Source: Dermatemys mawii (taxonomy: Eukaryota > Chordata > Testudines > Dermatemydidae). From it: 64,000 nucleotides of DNA. A program made the position numbers and the translations under genes. The stretch lies in assembly GCA_007922305.1 (NCBI GenBank), contig ML677335.1, positions 21,201,933 through 21,265,932 of the forward strand, given 5' to 3'. The notes below the pieces were generated by a model, which saw nothing but the letters and a program-made list of their open reading frames with translations, was not told where the DNA came from and made no database searches. Below, one piece after another: positions 38,075 through 48,875 of the stretch (positions are counted from its first letter, which is position 1; the number at the start of each line of letters is the position of its first letter).

Positions 38075-38180
38075 GCATGATGGTCTAGAGAAATGATTGC
38101 AAGAGTCAGGGGATTCATGAGTTCTAATTTCAGCTCAGCCCAGAATAGCGACATGGCCTTCTTGACACTTCAAAATTTGC
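38075..38180 (+). mobile_element. Diverged MIR-like head
   Basis: GATGGTCTAGAG, then GAGTCAGGGGATTCATGAGTTCTAATTTCAGCTCAGCC, follows the order of a MIR-type tRNA-like head and core start (A-box-like then GTTCTAATTTC as B-box-like). Strongly diverged. Confidence 0.4.
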
Positions 38181-41100
38181 ATCTCTTGTTGAGACATCTG
38201 GGCGTCTTGGATTAGGCACCCAAAAATGGAGACATTTATCATCATATCTTTGGCAAGCATTTCTGCTAGGATTGTGTTGTAAATTCACATGAATTGGTAG
38301 TGGTTTTAGTTTAAAGAAAGGCATAATTTCTCCAAAGCAGGATGCAGACTAGAGTTTGACAGTTGAAGTGATTCCATGAGTTCTCCTCACAAAGATCTCT
38401 TCTCAGGTGTGTTTCTCATCTGACTCATCCTAATCAAAATTGAGCCTGCTTGACTCTTACCTCCTAGGTTTTCCTGAGTTTGAACTTTCTTACTCTTGTT
38501 GCTGAAGATGAACAAAGAATGTTCCAGCCTGGAAGACTCCTCACTGGGTTCACTCTTGTTTCTCTGTGTCACAAAATGTTGTACCAATTAATTTCAGGAA
38601 GCCTCTACAGCAGCTTTATTCTTCATCCCTGCTGAATCCAATGAAATATTTAGTTAAAAGGAAAGATTCATCACCCCTTTGTGAATGATTCTAGTATTTT
38701 ACTTAGTGGTGCATGACTTCAGAAGTGATACTGACATTATACAGCACATCTTTGGCTCTATCCTGCAAAGTGCTCAGCCCTGCCACAGAGTGCTGAATGC
38801 CCTCGACTTCCACTGACTGAGGAGAGGAAAATAACACTGCTGCTTTTTGATCTGCAAGTCTGACTTTTCTAAGTCTGATATTTCCATTTTCGGAAAACCC
38901 CTCCTAGTTCTTTGAGTCCAATTCTTACTTTGAAAAGATTTTCACTGAAAGACAGATACCACCCTCTGAAATTAAAAAAATTAAATAAAGCAGTTGAAGG
39001 GTCCAGTATGTGTAATGGAACTCACTTGACCTCTGTTCTCGTGTTCCAGAAGCCTCACAGACTTAGTGTGAGTTTATTTACAGTCCCATCACCCACACAA
39101 TACAGTCTCATGCAGTAAATATTTAGCATTGCTTGCCTTTTAGCCATTTCCCACAAGGCCAGGGAAGAACAGAGGCCTCCCTTCCTTGGGATCTCAGTAC
39201 ATACTGGGCTCTCAGCTAGTCCAGGTCCTCCCCCATCACTTCCTTCCTGTGTTTTTTTTAATACCCCTCAGCTAATGACTCATTGGTTCAATCAGTCCTC
39301 TGAGCTTGCCCAGCATAGTGGCTGCACATCTCCACTCAACCTTCTCCAGCAGAACTGACTGGTTGCATAAGTGAGCAGAGTGCTGAATCACCTGTTAGAT
39401 TCCAGCACTCTCACAGTATGTCACTGCATGCAAACACCTCCATCTTATAGGACTCAACTACACAAATGCAGTAAATCAGGATTTCTGCCTCACTTTTATC
39501 CTGAAGTCATAATACAGCAGATCTCTAGAGATTCCATGCAGAAGATAGTGTTGGCCTTTAAATGTATCAGTAAAGCCAAATTTAGGAGCATGTAGTGTTG
39601 AGCAATATCATGGCCATAAGAGATTAAGATCTTTACATTAGTGTACACTAGATTACTGACATTGCCTGCAAGAAATATACCATGCATCCTTAATATTCCA
39701 TTTTTCTGCTATTGTACTGTTATGATGGACTCAAAATACATTCAGAATGTCAGATTTCAAGATTGCAAACAGGCCCTTAACCTTTGGGACTTTAAAAATC
39801 AACACCCCCTTTCAGTCAGTCCATTTTTATTTCACTTTAGCCAAAGTCACTCATTATGTAATGACATTGACATGTCTAACTCATCAGAAGTAGTCATTTT
39901 AGAGTTCTCTTCACCACAGCATTGACTATAGATGATAAAAGGTGACTTCACTGAAATAAAGCAATTCTGTGACAAATCATCACTTTTCTTTCCTAATTCA
40001 ATTGTTATATTTCAGGCTGTTTGGTGATCCACAATAGCAGGGGTCACTGTATCCACAGTTCATGCACTACCAGTAATGAATTAGAGCATGGTCTTGCAAA
40101 CCCTGACTAAAGAGCATTACTTACGTGAGTAAAAGCTTGTAAGAGCAAGCCTGTGTAAATCCAGATTGCACTCTGTTTTGTTGTTCTGTATATAATATTA
40201 GCTTTTCATGCTCCAAAACCTGTTACATGCTCTATATTTCTGAAAATATTGCTAAGTGCCATGGAGGTGCGTAGCACTTTACAGACAGAGATCCTGGACC
40301 CAAATGCTTCCATGTCAAACATTCAGAATTTCTATGGCTTACTGAGGCTCTTCAGCTATGGATGTTTGCACTGATCCTGAGATCTAAGGACTGCCCTCCC
40401 TTCTACAATTGCAGGCAGACAATCCTTTTAATTACCTATGTGTGGAGTTGAAGCTTCCTACTGCACTGAAACAAAATTTTCAGTACTATATTCACTGTCT
40501 TTGATGTATCAAGAGACTCTGAAAGAAGAAGATATCTAGCAGAGATTAACCTGAACCTAAGAACTGAATCATAACACTCCCACGCTTTGTGAAAGTCTGA
40601 GTCTGGATCTGAACTGTGTGGCTAGTCCCTAGCTCAGAATCAAAACCATGGATCTGAACATCTCTTGCCCTTTTGGAAAATAAGATCTGAAACAGAACTC
40701 TGCAAATCAGGCACATCTGTAGTATCTAGAGATTTCATGTTCCCTCTTCCAACAATAATATTTTTCTATGGTCTATGAAGCAAGAGAACTTATTTTGAGG
40801 TTTCAAATGTTTACATGGATGGCATTTTTGCCAGCACCACTGATGTTTGTCAGAACTTTAGCTGAAGTAATGCACTGGAATCTCCTGAATCTGTGGGCTG
40901 TAAATCTCATGAGATTACTGGTAGAGGCCATTATTTCACTTATATGGCATCCTAGATGTGCATGTCACAAACATAGAAAGGCAAAGTCCCCCACCCAAGG
41001 AATTTATCATCTTATTTAGAAAGGCACAGCACAATGATTAAGGATCAGCTATAGGAATGGAAACAAACAGTATTCAAGCCCTTTGACCTAAATTTTCAAG

Positions 41101-42924
41101 AGCAACTACTGATTTTGGAAACCCAACGTGACACTTTAGAAGGCTCTGATTGTCAGAAAGTGCTAGGCGTCTTCCCTCTGAAAGTCAGGCCCCTCAATCT
41201 GTCCCCCAAAATAGACACAATGGCATTAGTCATGTTTGAAAGCGTACAGCTCTCACACTTGATTTCTGGTCCAGTATGAAATCAGGAAGATGTATAAAGA
41301 CTGAAAAGTAACTTTTTAAAATAAATTATTCAAACCTTTTTGAAACTCAAAGAATTTAGTTCTAGACTGGTTCACATATTGGCAAAAGTTATGATTTCTT
41401 TTTATTTCATCTATGATGATTAGCCCCTCATTCCTTATAAAGCAAGAATTTTCAACAGCCCATCTCTGAAGTTTCTGTAAAAATACTGCCCTCAATGTAG
41501 ATTTTTCAGCTGAATCTGAAATACATTCTCTATTGCTGCCAGATGTGTTCATGTACATATTTGTGGTTATTAGTTCATAGAATATCAACAATAAAACCAC
41601 AGATCATCAGCAAGTGTAATTTAGTATAGTTCCATTGAAGCCAATAAAGCTATACTGATTTATAGAAACTGAGGATCTAGTCCAATCGATTCTAGAAGTT
41701 TCATTTGCAAGAGCAAAGTATCACCATGTTACTGGTCAGGATCCAATAAAATTTCTATACAGACCTTGATTTCAAGTCAAACTAACTTCATCTATTGTAC
41801 AGTGCCAATTATTAGTTTGAAAATTTAATCATCATTTTCAGAAAAAGCAGATACTATTTGCAGAATTCTTTCACTGCAAAAAATTGTGCTTTTTTTAGTA
41901 CATGCATTTAGCCTGGATATGCAGCAGCCACAGTGATGTGCAAAGACTTTAGGATTTATATTGTCAATCATCAGAAAAATTAAAGTGTTCTTAAGTACGC
42001 TTTAAGACAGAAATTAGGATGATTTGAGAGAAGACTTTAAAGTAAATTGTATCAAAAATCCCTGGATTAAAGTACCACCAAGTAGACCTTCACATAATAT
42101 ATTATACAGCTCAGAAGACTAGCTTTTTCCTCTATGATTTATAAAACCTGACTTCAAAGCAGTGTGGTTCTAGTGCCTCGCCTATCCTAAAAGAACCAAT
42201 TACATATTTGGTATTATCTAACGCACTCGATTAAGAATGTTATTTTACTGTGAAGATGGAAGATTAACATAGCAGTCATCCAAAATATTCCGAGTGACAG
42301 TGTATGCAGTTAGATCTGTGAAGTAATCTCTAAATACAGAGTTAATTCCAGTTGTGCTAGAGGTTATTTGTTCTACCTCTTTTCTGATCTGATATTCTGT
42401 CTCAGCTGTCCTGGTGTGTCAGATGTATTGCTTTACTTGCATGCTTTGGGATTTGTTTTTATTATACCATATATTTTCTTTATTAAATAAAGGGTATAGT
42501 TTAGTCCTTTGGCTGGAGAATGAGAAAATTCTTGTATTGGTTAATTTAGACATCAGATTCACAAATCCAGAATGAAGCTTCTTACGGATTGATTACCATA
42601 AAAAAATTTGTCTTCCTTTACAGCTTTTGTGAGTATGCCAATAACATTTCTACCTGATTTTTAGTGTTTCTGAGCTCACATACACATCCATGATACAGCA
42701 ACTGGAAGTCCTTGACCCTGAAGTCTGTATCCTCCCACAACTCCTGTGTCTGTAAATAGGCCTGATTACCTCAACAACGTGGCCTGTGCCCACTGTAAAG
42801 TTGGTTGTAGTACAGTAGCACCATCAGGGGTTGAGGTGCATTGACCCATGCCTTGCACAAATACATTGTGGCACAGGGACTGTGACTTTGAGTTTACAAT
42901 CTATGGTCCCCATGCTAAGTTTCC
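38181..42924. other. Repeat-poor non-coding DNA
   Basis: About 4.7 kb with no gene recognised. At 39120-39370, read on the minus strand, a CCAAT box in GAACCAATGAG (about 39282-39292) is followed some 30 bp later by GGGGTATTAAAAAAA, which could be an LTR promoter relic. At 40250-40300 AGCACTTTACAGACAGAGAT resembles the end of an old SINE or LINE. Frames are all short. Confidence 0.45.
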
Positions 42925-43195
42925 CCTACTGTTACTCACACCTTGTCAACTGTTTGAAATGGGCCATCCTGAGTGTCACTACAAAAGTTTTTTTTTCTCC
43001 AGCTGATAATAGCTCACTTTAATTGATTAGTCTTAGAGTTGGCATGGCAACGCCCATCTTTTGATGTTCTCTGTATTACGTATCTTCCACTCCATGCATC
43101 TGATGAAGTGGGTTTTAGCCCATGAAAGCTTATGCCCTAATAAATTTGCTTGGCTCTAAGGTGCCACAAGTATTCCTCGTTCTTTGTGCAGATAG
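42925..43195 (+). mobile_element. Penelope-like element 3' region
   Basis: Contains CTGATAATAGCTCACTTTAA (43003), then ATGCATCTGATGAAGTGGGT (43095), AGCCCATGAAAGCTTATG and CTAAGGTGCCACAAG (43160), the 3' region of a repeat family that I remember as very common in turtles and associate with Penelope-like retroelements. The coding part (reverse transcriptase, GIY-YIG) is absent. The family assignment needs a repeat-library search. Confidence 0.6.
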
Positions 43196-43859
43196 ATACA
43201 GCATTTATGCAGAGCCCTGTTGAGGTATAGCTAGTGCTTACAGTGTTTTCAGCAACATACACCAGTCAAGAGTGTATACTGCTTCATTTCAGAATAGCCG
43301 CAGTGTGTCGCTCAGCACCAAGGAATCATCCCGTCTCATAGGACAACTGTTATAATCACTGTCCCTCCTAACAAACCTTGCCTAGGGCCTGATTTGACCC
43401 CTTAAAACAAATATTCACATATATTTTCAGTGATATGGAGTGAGAAAATGCCAATCCATTATAAGAGTTAAGAGAAACAAAATTAGATTTATATCTAGGC
43501 AGTTATTTCTTGAGGGTAACTTTCCAAAGGGGTTCTCTGCCTGGCCTCAGTTTGTGTCTGTGCCTAAGACACAGAACTGTATGATTCTAAAGAACTAGCA
43601 TCTGAGTTCCCAAAATGAAGTTTGCACTTATCTGCTTTCTGTGATTGTCACACAAGTGATAGGATGCAAAACTGTGCACATAAGACCAGAGTTTGGAAAT
43701 GTACTATCATAATTAATACATGATCTTAATATAATGAATCAATATTTAATGTTATAAGAGAGAATCATATTAATGGAACAAAATATGACAGCTGGAATCT
43801 TATTTCATTAGATAGAAGACAGCAAAATAAGTGAAACATTCTGAAATCTGACCATCTTG
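43196..43859. other. Non-coding DNA
   Basis: Nothing recognised. Confidence 0.45.
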
Positions 43860-44300
43860 TTACTGACGTTACCATCCAGCAATCCATGGGCGGGAGCTGA
43901 AGCTTCCCCTGGGGAAGGCCAACTCCCTATCCCACCTCTTCCACCCACGTCTCTGCCCACACTCCTCCCCTGTTTCAGCCAAGGCCCCAGCACCTCCCTG
44001 CTACATCCCTTCCCCACTGTATCCCTCCTTGTCCCCCCTCCCAACTCCTGTGGGGGTGGGAGGAGGGATGCAATGAGCGGTCTCATGGGCGGGGGAGTGG
44101 AGGAGAAGGAAGTGGCAAGCAGCATGGGTCTCACAGTGGGAGGAGGCTGGAGGAGAGGAAGGATGCGATGAGCAGCAGGGACCTTTGGAGATGTGGAGTG
44201 GATGGAGGAGAAGAGGAACTCACCAGGCAGCAGCAGGGAGACCTCAGAGAAGGGGTGGAGCAGGGAGGGGAAGAGGTGGAGCGCAGATAGGGCCACCATG
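43860..44300. repeat. GC-rich block with strand switch in purine content
   Basis: From about 43890 to 44045 the plus strand is pyrimidine-rich (runs such as CCACCTCTTCCACCC). From about 44045 to 44280 it is purine-rich (GGAGGAGAAGGAAG, GGAGAGGAAGGATG). The reversed right half resembles the left half loosely, so it may be a diverged inverted unit or a transposon body. Long frames on both strands (163, 104 and 70 codons) are low-complexity products of this composition, not genes. Confidence 0.5.
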
Positions 44301-44703
44301 GCCCAAGCATCCTAAGTCTCCCCTGACCTATTTCTGGATTCAAAAGGCCAGCTTATAATACAGCAGTTTTTGATTTAGATTCATTTATACAAAAACCCCA
44401 GCATTCCCATATATGCTGATCAATTATGGTTTCGATCTACAACTGAAACACTGCCTGCTTGTCATACCATGGAAGCTGTTGTCAAAGTTTACTATGTTTC
44501 ATCTGTTATTCTTTCAGTTAAAATTGGCAGAAAGTGCAAAACCATAAGCCCTTAAAGTAGCTGATAAAACCATCTCCACTAAGGACACCCCACCGGAGGA
44601 GTAGATCACATCTTGGAATGGGCCACCCAAATACTCTGAGAGAATGGAAATAAAACCCCCTGTAACCGCACAACCTTAGTTGTCACCTACCCCCGCTTCC
44701 TGG
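44301..44703. other. Non-coding DNA
   Basis: Nothing recognised in this short interval. Confidence 0.4.
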
Positions 44704-44957
44704 CAGGGGTGGCTCTACGTTTTTTGCCGCTCCAAGCGTGGCAGTCAGATGGCCTTCGGTGGCATGCCTGCGGGAGGTCTACCGGTCCTGCGGATTCAGC
44801 TACCTGCCGCCAAAATGCCACTGAAGCCAGCGGAGCTCCCACAAGTCCCGCCACCGAAGGCCACCTGACTGCCCCCTAACAGCTACCAGCAAGCCACCCC
44901 TCATGGCTTCCCGCATCAGGCACGCACTTGCTGCACTGGTGCCTGGAGCCCTCCCTG
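44704..44957. mobile_element. hAT miniature element, GC-rich
   Basis: It starts CAGGGGTGGCTCTACGT and ends GCCTGGAGCCCTCCCTG, imperfect inverted ends. Flanks CTTCCTGG (44696-44703) and CATACTGG (44958-44965) agree at 6 of 8 positions, consistent with an old hAT duplication. The interior carries inverted blocks such as TGGCCTTCGGTGGC (44750) and GCCACCGAAGGCCA (44850), giving a long hairpin. A 62-codon frame inside is not a gene. Confidence 0.75.
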
Positions 44958-44984
44958 CATACTGGAACCACACGGAGTATCATT

Positions 44985-45766
44985 AAACAATTAAAACCCA
45001 TGCTCAATGGGGACCACATCCTGAACAATCTTTCCTGAACCCTCTCTTCTGGCCTTCAAACAATCCCCCAGACTCTTCAAGCTCCCCACAAGCCAGGACA
45101 CACCAACTCAAAGCAGCACCAGATCAACAGATGCAAAATCTGTAGACCTATCTCCACTGCTACAATGATCAACACTTTCAACAACACACCTTTCTAAATC
45201 CATGGGTCCTACAGATGCCTATTGCAATATGCTGTGTATCTCATCCAATACACTAAAATGCCTCAACAACTATGCAGTTGAAACCAGATAACGCTCACAA
45301 ATGACCTTGCACAGAAAAATAAAATGGATACCATATCAGCTGTGGGTGAACACTTTTCACAAAACAATCTCTCCATATCTGACTTCTTAGTCCTCATTCT
45401 GAAAGGAGACCTGCACAAGGACTTCAAAAGAGGAACTGGGAGCTTAATTTCATAACTGCTAGACACTAAAAATCATGGATTGAATAGAGACATTAGATTT
45501 ATGGCTAATTGCAACAATCTGTAACCCAATAACACTCCCTGCCGTGCAGCTGCCTCCCCCATCCCTGTAACTGGAGGTGTGTTAATGGGCCACTTTACCT
45601 GGAATGGTCCCTTGAAATGAGTTAACTGCTTATGCCAAACAATCTGTTCCATCTTGTATGTAGCTGTGATACTGAGTATGTTTCTCAGACCTGAAGAAGA
45701 GCTCTGTGGAAGCTCGTTTCTTATCTCACCATCTTGTCTCTCTAAAATATCACTAATTAACATTCA
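44985..45766 (+). mobile_element. Penelope-like element, decayed endonuclease end
   Basis: On the plus strand the region around 45345-45470 encodes, with frameshifts, pieces reading E-H-F-S, S-I-S-D, V-L-I-L-K-G and L-D-T-K-N-H-G-L-N-R-D. These are the end of the GIY-YIG endonuclease domain typical of Penelope-like elements. The 3' untranslated part follows, with CAGACCTGAAGAAGAGCTCT at 45690 and CTTGTCTCTCTAA at 45731. Stops and indels destroy the frame, and the reverse transcriptase is missing. The 3' tail matches the unit at 63270-63371. Confidence 0.7.
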
Positions 45767-46114
45767 ATGACAAATCTGTAGCTTAACTTGTCAATGCTTT
45801 TAGAGATGTTTCTACTTCTCCTTCAACCCGAGACAAATTCTTTCATCTGACCTCCTTATGGAGGATTTGTGGCATTTGGACAATAAATCAATGATTTATT
45901 GTGAAAAGCTGGCTGGCTGTAAAGATCCTCTGAAATTGAACATTCAAGAATTGGGTTTGCTAGAAATGTGCTCTTTTCCCTCTTTGGGGCAGATGGTATC
46001 TGACATTCAGTGTCTTTCTCAGTTTAAACCAGAGTTCATAAATACAGATTAATCAATTTCTCATTGATCAACATAGACCAGATGAATTTTTACTAATTGA
46101 GGGGTTTTTAAAAA

Positions 46115-46405
46115 ACAGAGGAAGAATGGCCTTGTATTTACGGCACTGCATTAGGACTTAGGCGATCTGGATTCATTTCCCAGTTACTGCCAAAGGTTTC
46201 CTGTGTGACCTTGAGCAAATCATTTATTTTTGCTGAGCTTCAAATCCCCAGCTGTAAAATGGGATTCTCACCCTTTGTCTTGTCTGATTAGATTACAAGA
46301 TGTTTGAGAAAGTGTCTCTTAGTAAGTGTATGTAAAGCACCTAGTCCAATGGAGTCTGAGCTCAATTAGTGCCTCCAGATGCTATTGTAATACAAATACT
46401 AATAA
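46115..46405 (+). mobile_element. CORE-SINE (MIR-like), nearly full length
   Basis: A tRNA-like head (B-box-like GGATTCATTTCCC near 46170) is followed by the core TGTGTGACCTTGAGCAAATC (46202), CCCCAGCTGTAAAATGGGAT (46247), then the tail GTAAAGCACCTAGTCCAATG (46332) and an A/T-rich TAATACAAATACTAATAATA end. The order and spacing are those of MIR-type SINEs. The preceding 45767-46114 holds nothing recognised. Confidence 0.85.
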
Positions 46406-46543
46406 TAAGTAGGCCAAATCTTGCCTCACATTCGTCTCTTTACTTTAGGAGAGTTGATGGTTGGCACCAAGGGAGCATTTAGCCCACTCTTCATAATGTA
46501 CACAAAGGGGAGAAGTCACATTCAGACCATGGGGCCAGAACAT

Positions 46544-46564
46544 TATATATATATATATATATAT
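46544..46564. repeat. (AT)n microsatellite
   Basis: About ten AT units. The surrounding 46406-47667 is otherwise plain AT-rich DNA. Confidence 0.9.
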
Positions 46565-47667
46565 CGTCCTGTCTGTTTCTTAACACTAGCAGCTATAGCC
46601 TGTACTTTTTACAGAGCCAAGGTTCTCATTAACTTGAAAGGTGATTGACCTCCTTAGGAGCATATCCATATTGTCTAATAGATATTGCAAATAGATACTG
46701 ACTCAGAGGTACCAGAGAAATATTTCTAATTCCCCAAAACAAAGAAAACCATCATTTATTCTTAAATTCCTTCTGCCTACTGTTGTTTTTGACTCTCAAA
46801 CCAACTTTTTACCTACCTGTTCATTGAAATAAGATATAATCACTGTTCCTTTCTGATGAAGGCAAAATGTCATTTACCATTTGATGGCTATGAGGTGTCC
46901 TACATGAGATCAGTGATAATCTAGTTCCTGATGGCCCGAAGTTCACAAAACAAAAAAAACCCAGCACAACTGGCAAACTGACACGTTTATTAGTCTCCTG
47001 AGAACACTTAAACACTGGATGAGCATGGAGACTTGGCTACTCTCTCAGTGCTAGAGGTGGTTTCTCCTAGGTAAATTGGAAGTGTACTGGAGGTGACTAA
47101 TGGGAGAAATTAGCACTGAAGCAGATTGTGCTGCAGCTGAATAAACAGAAGACTGCTAGTAACTAAGCACCTGCCATAAGCACAAAAAAAAAATATTTTA
47201 AAAGCTGAACCATGGGTAATAATGCCAGTAGGTCTCATTGGGTTGGGTTTACTTGTTTGTTTTTCTTGAGAAAACTTAAGTCTGAAAAGCAAATTCCATG
47301 ACTGCTGATTTGATAGTTAACTGCAAGCATCTGCTTTAAAGTGAACCCAACAAATTGAATTTATTTATTTATTTACCATTATTATTATGCATACCAGTGC
47401 CAAGAATAAGTATGTCTCTGGTTATTTAAATTAAAGGAAATCTTTACAATTATATTTTTTAATATAGAGAACTAGTGTCAACACCATAATAGCACTTCAT
47501 GTTGTGGGAGTTTACTTTCCTGGACTTTGGTTAACACAAGACCATTTTTCCAGGACTTTGAACATTTTTATGTACTACACATATTGTCTCACCTGAGGTT
47601 CAATAGCTCATCTTCTGTAGTGTTGGAAAATTAAACACTTTACTATACAATAGACTTCAACTGAGCA

Positions 47668-48015
47668 AGAGAGAGGTCTTGTGATTAAGGCCCTGGACTA
47701 CAGTTCAGGAGAGCTGAGCTCAATTCCTTGCTTGAGCATAGCCTTTGTGTGTCAGCTTGGGCAAGTTGTTCTGGGCCATCTTCTGAGTATTACCTTATTC
47801 TGTAAGTGGTCCAACTGAAGTTAATGGGACCACTTGTGGAGTAAGGTGCTGCTCCTTAATCTTTGTTCCAGTTCCCTATTTGTAAAAATCATCATCATAG
47901 TTCCTTTCTCCCACACTTTTATCTGCTCAGCTATTTGGATTGTGAGCTCTTCAGCACAGGGAAACTCACTATATGTATGTACAGCACCTAGCACAATGGG
48001 GTCCTGGTCTTAGTG
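47668..48015 (+). mobile_element. CORE-SINE (MIR-like) with internal insertion
   Basis: Head GGTCTTGTGATTAAGGCCCT and B-box-like GAGCTCAATTCC (47719), core TGTGTCAGCTTGGGCAAGTT (47749), TTCCAGTTCCCTATTTGTAA (47867), tail TGTACAGCACCTAGCACAAT (47978). It is longer than the copy at 46115 because a 54-bp palindrome lies between the two core blocks. Confidence 0.85.
47793..47846. repeat. 54-bp palindrome inserted in the SINE
   Basis: Outer 20-bp arms match at 16 of 20 positions, and the inner 9 bp are perfect: AAGTGGTCC (47804-47812) and GGACCACTT (47827-47835). The centre AACTGAAGTTAATG is the GAAGTCAAT-type core seen elsewhere in the window. Confidence 0.75.
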
Positions 48016-48547
48016 GGGGGTGTGACAGGGTCGGGACTCACCACCAGAGCGCCACCTGGCACAGTGCTGGCATGTCCAGGAATTAGCACAGTCCATAATG
48101 AGCACCCTCAGCTGGTGGTGTCCCATCCGTCTCTCGCCCTCCGCTGGCGTCTGGACCCGCGTTGCTCCCTGATCACAGGGTCCTCTTCAGGACACTGCCC
48201 TCTGGCAGTACCCCCCAAGTCCACACTCACCCTCTTCCAGGGGGGTGTATCAGCAGTCTTTTCAGTCTCATCCCTGCTGCGACAGGCAACCACACCCCCA
48301 AAGTCAAACCCCTTCTGGCAGGGGTCTAGTGCAGTCTCTTATGGCCACCTCCAGTGGTCAGGTACAAGATAAGGGGGAAAGGGAGCGACCCAGGCCCACC
48401 CTCTACTCTGGGTCTCAACACAGGGACGCTTTGGTGGCAGCCTCCCTGGCCTCTTTCTCTACCCTTGTTCACCTCTCCTCTATGGGCTGCTTCCCTTCAG
48501 CCCCTTTGCACCTTGTGGGCCCTTCTCTCAGGGCCTGCAGCCTGGCA

Positions 48548-48633
48548 GGTACTGGTACTGGTACTGGTACTGGTACTGGTACTGGTACTGGTACTGGTAC
48601 TGGTACTGGTACTGGTACTGGTACTGGTACTGG
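48548..48633. repeat. (GGTACT)n hexamer array
   Basis: About 14 uninterrupted GGTACT units within the LTR, roughly 90-175 bp downstream of its TATA box. The purity suggests recent expansion. Confidence 0.95.
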
Positions 48634-48718
48634 GCCGGCCCACTATTCCTTGCTTCAGGAGTCAGTCTTTCTCCCTTGCCAGTCAGGGAGAGACTGCCTG
48701 CTGCTCTGCTAGGCAGCC

Positions 48719-48818
48719 TTTATATAGGGCCTAGCCTAGCCCTGATTGGCTGGCTCTAATCTTGGCCCTGATTGGCTCTCAGTAGGCCCTTTCCTGATTG
48801 GCTGCCAGTCTGTGCAGC
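48719..48818 (-). promoter_or_regulatory. LTR promoter: TATA and three CCAAT boxes at 26-bp spacing
   Basis: TATA box CTATATAAA at 48719-48727 on the minus strand. CCAAT cores (ATTGG on the plus strand) begin at 48745, 48771 and 48797, exactly 26 bp apart, each within CCTGATTGGCT. The three 26-bp units share about 11 bp. This layout is typical of NF-Y-driven LTR promoters; activity is inferred. Confidence 0.65.
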
Positions 48819-48875
48819 CACTTTGGCCTACTCTAGCCCCCTTGCTCATGGGGGTGGGGTAGCTGCCCCACCACA

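Larger units (their letters stand above)
48021..48875 (-). mobile_element. Solo LTR, minus orientation
   Basis: The stretch runs from TGTGACAGGG to CCCACCACA, with TG..CA ends, and is flanked by GGGGG and TGGGG (4 of 5). On the minus strand it has three CCAAT boxes, a TATA box and a downstream leader containing a hexamer array. The upstream end is homologous to the LTR at 55201-55916 (ATTGGCTGC..., then CCACT..GGCC.ACTC). No internal retroviral genes lie beside it. The frames with Gly-Thr or Leu-Val runs at 48245-48734 are translations of the hexamer array. Confidence 0.8.

Noticed and set aside
43808..44343. Open frames of 163, 104 and 70 codons
   Set aside because: They overlap on both strands in a low-complexity purine/pyrimidine block; the proline- and glycine-rich peptides follow from base composition.
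48245..48734. Frames with Gly-Thr and Leu-Val dipeptide runs
   Set aside because: Both are translations of one GGTACT hexamer array inside a solo LTR.
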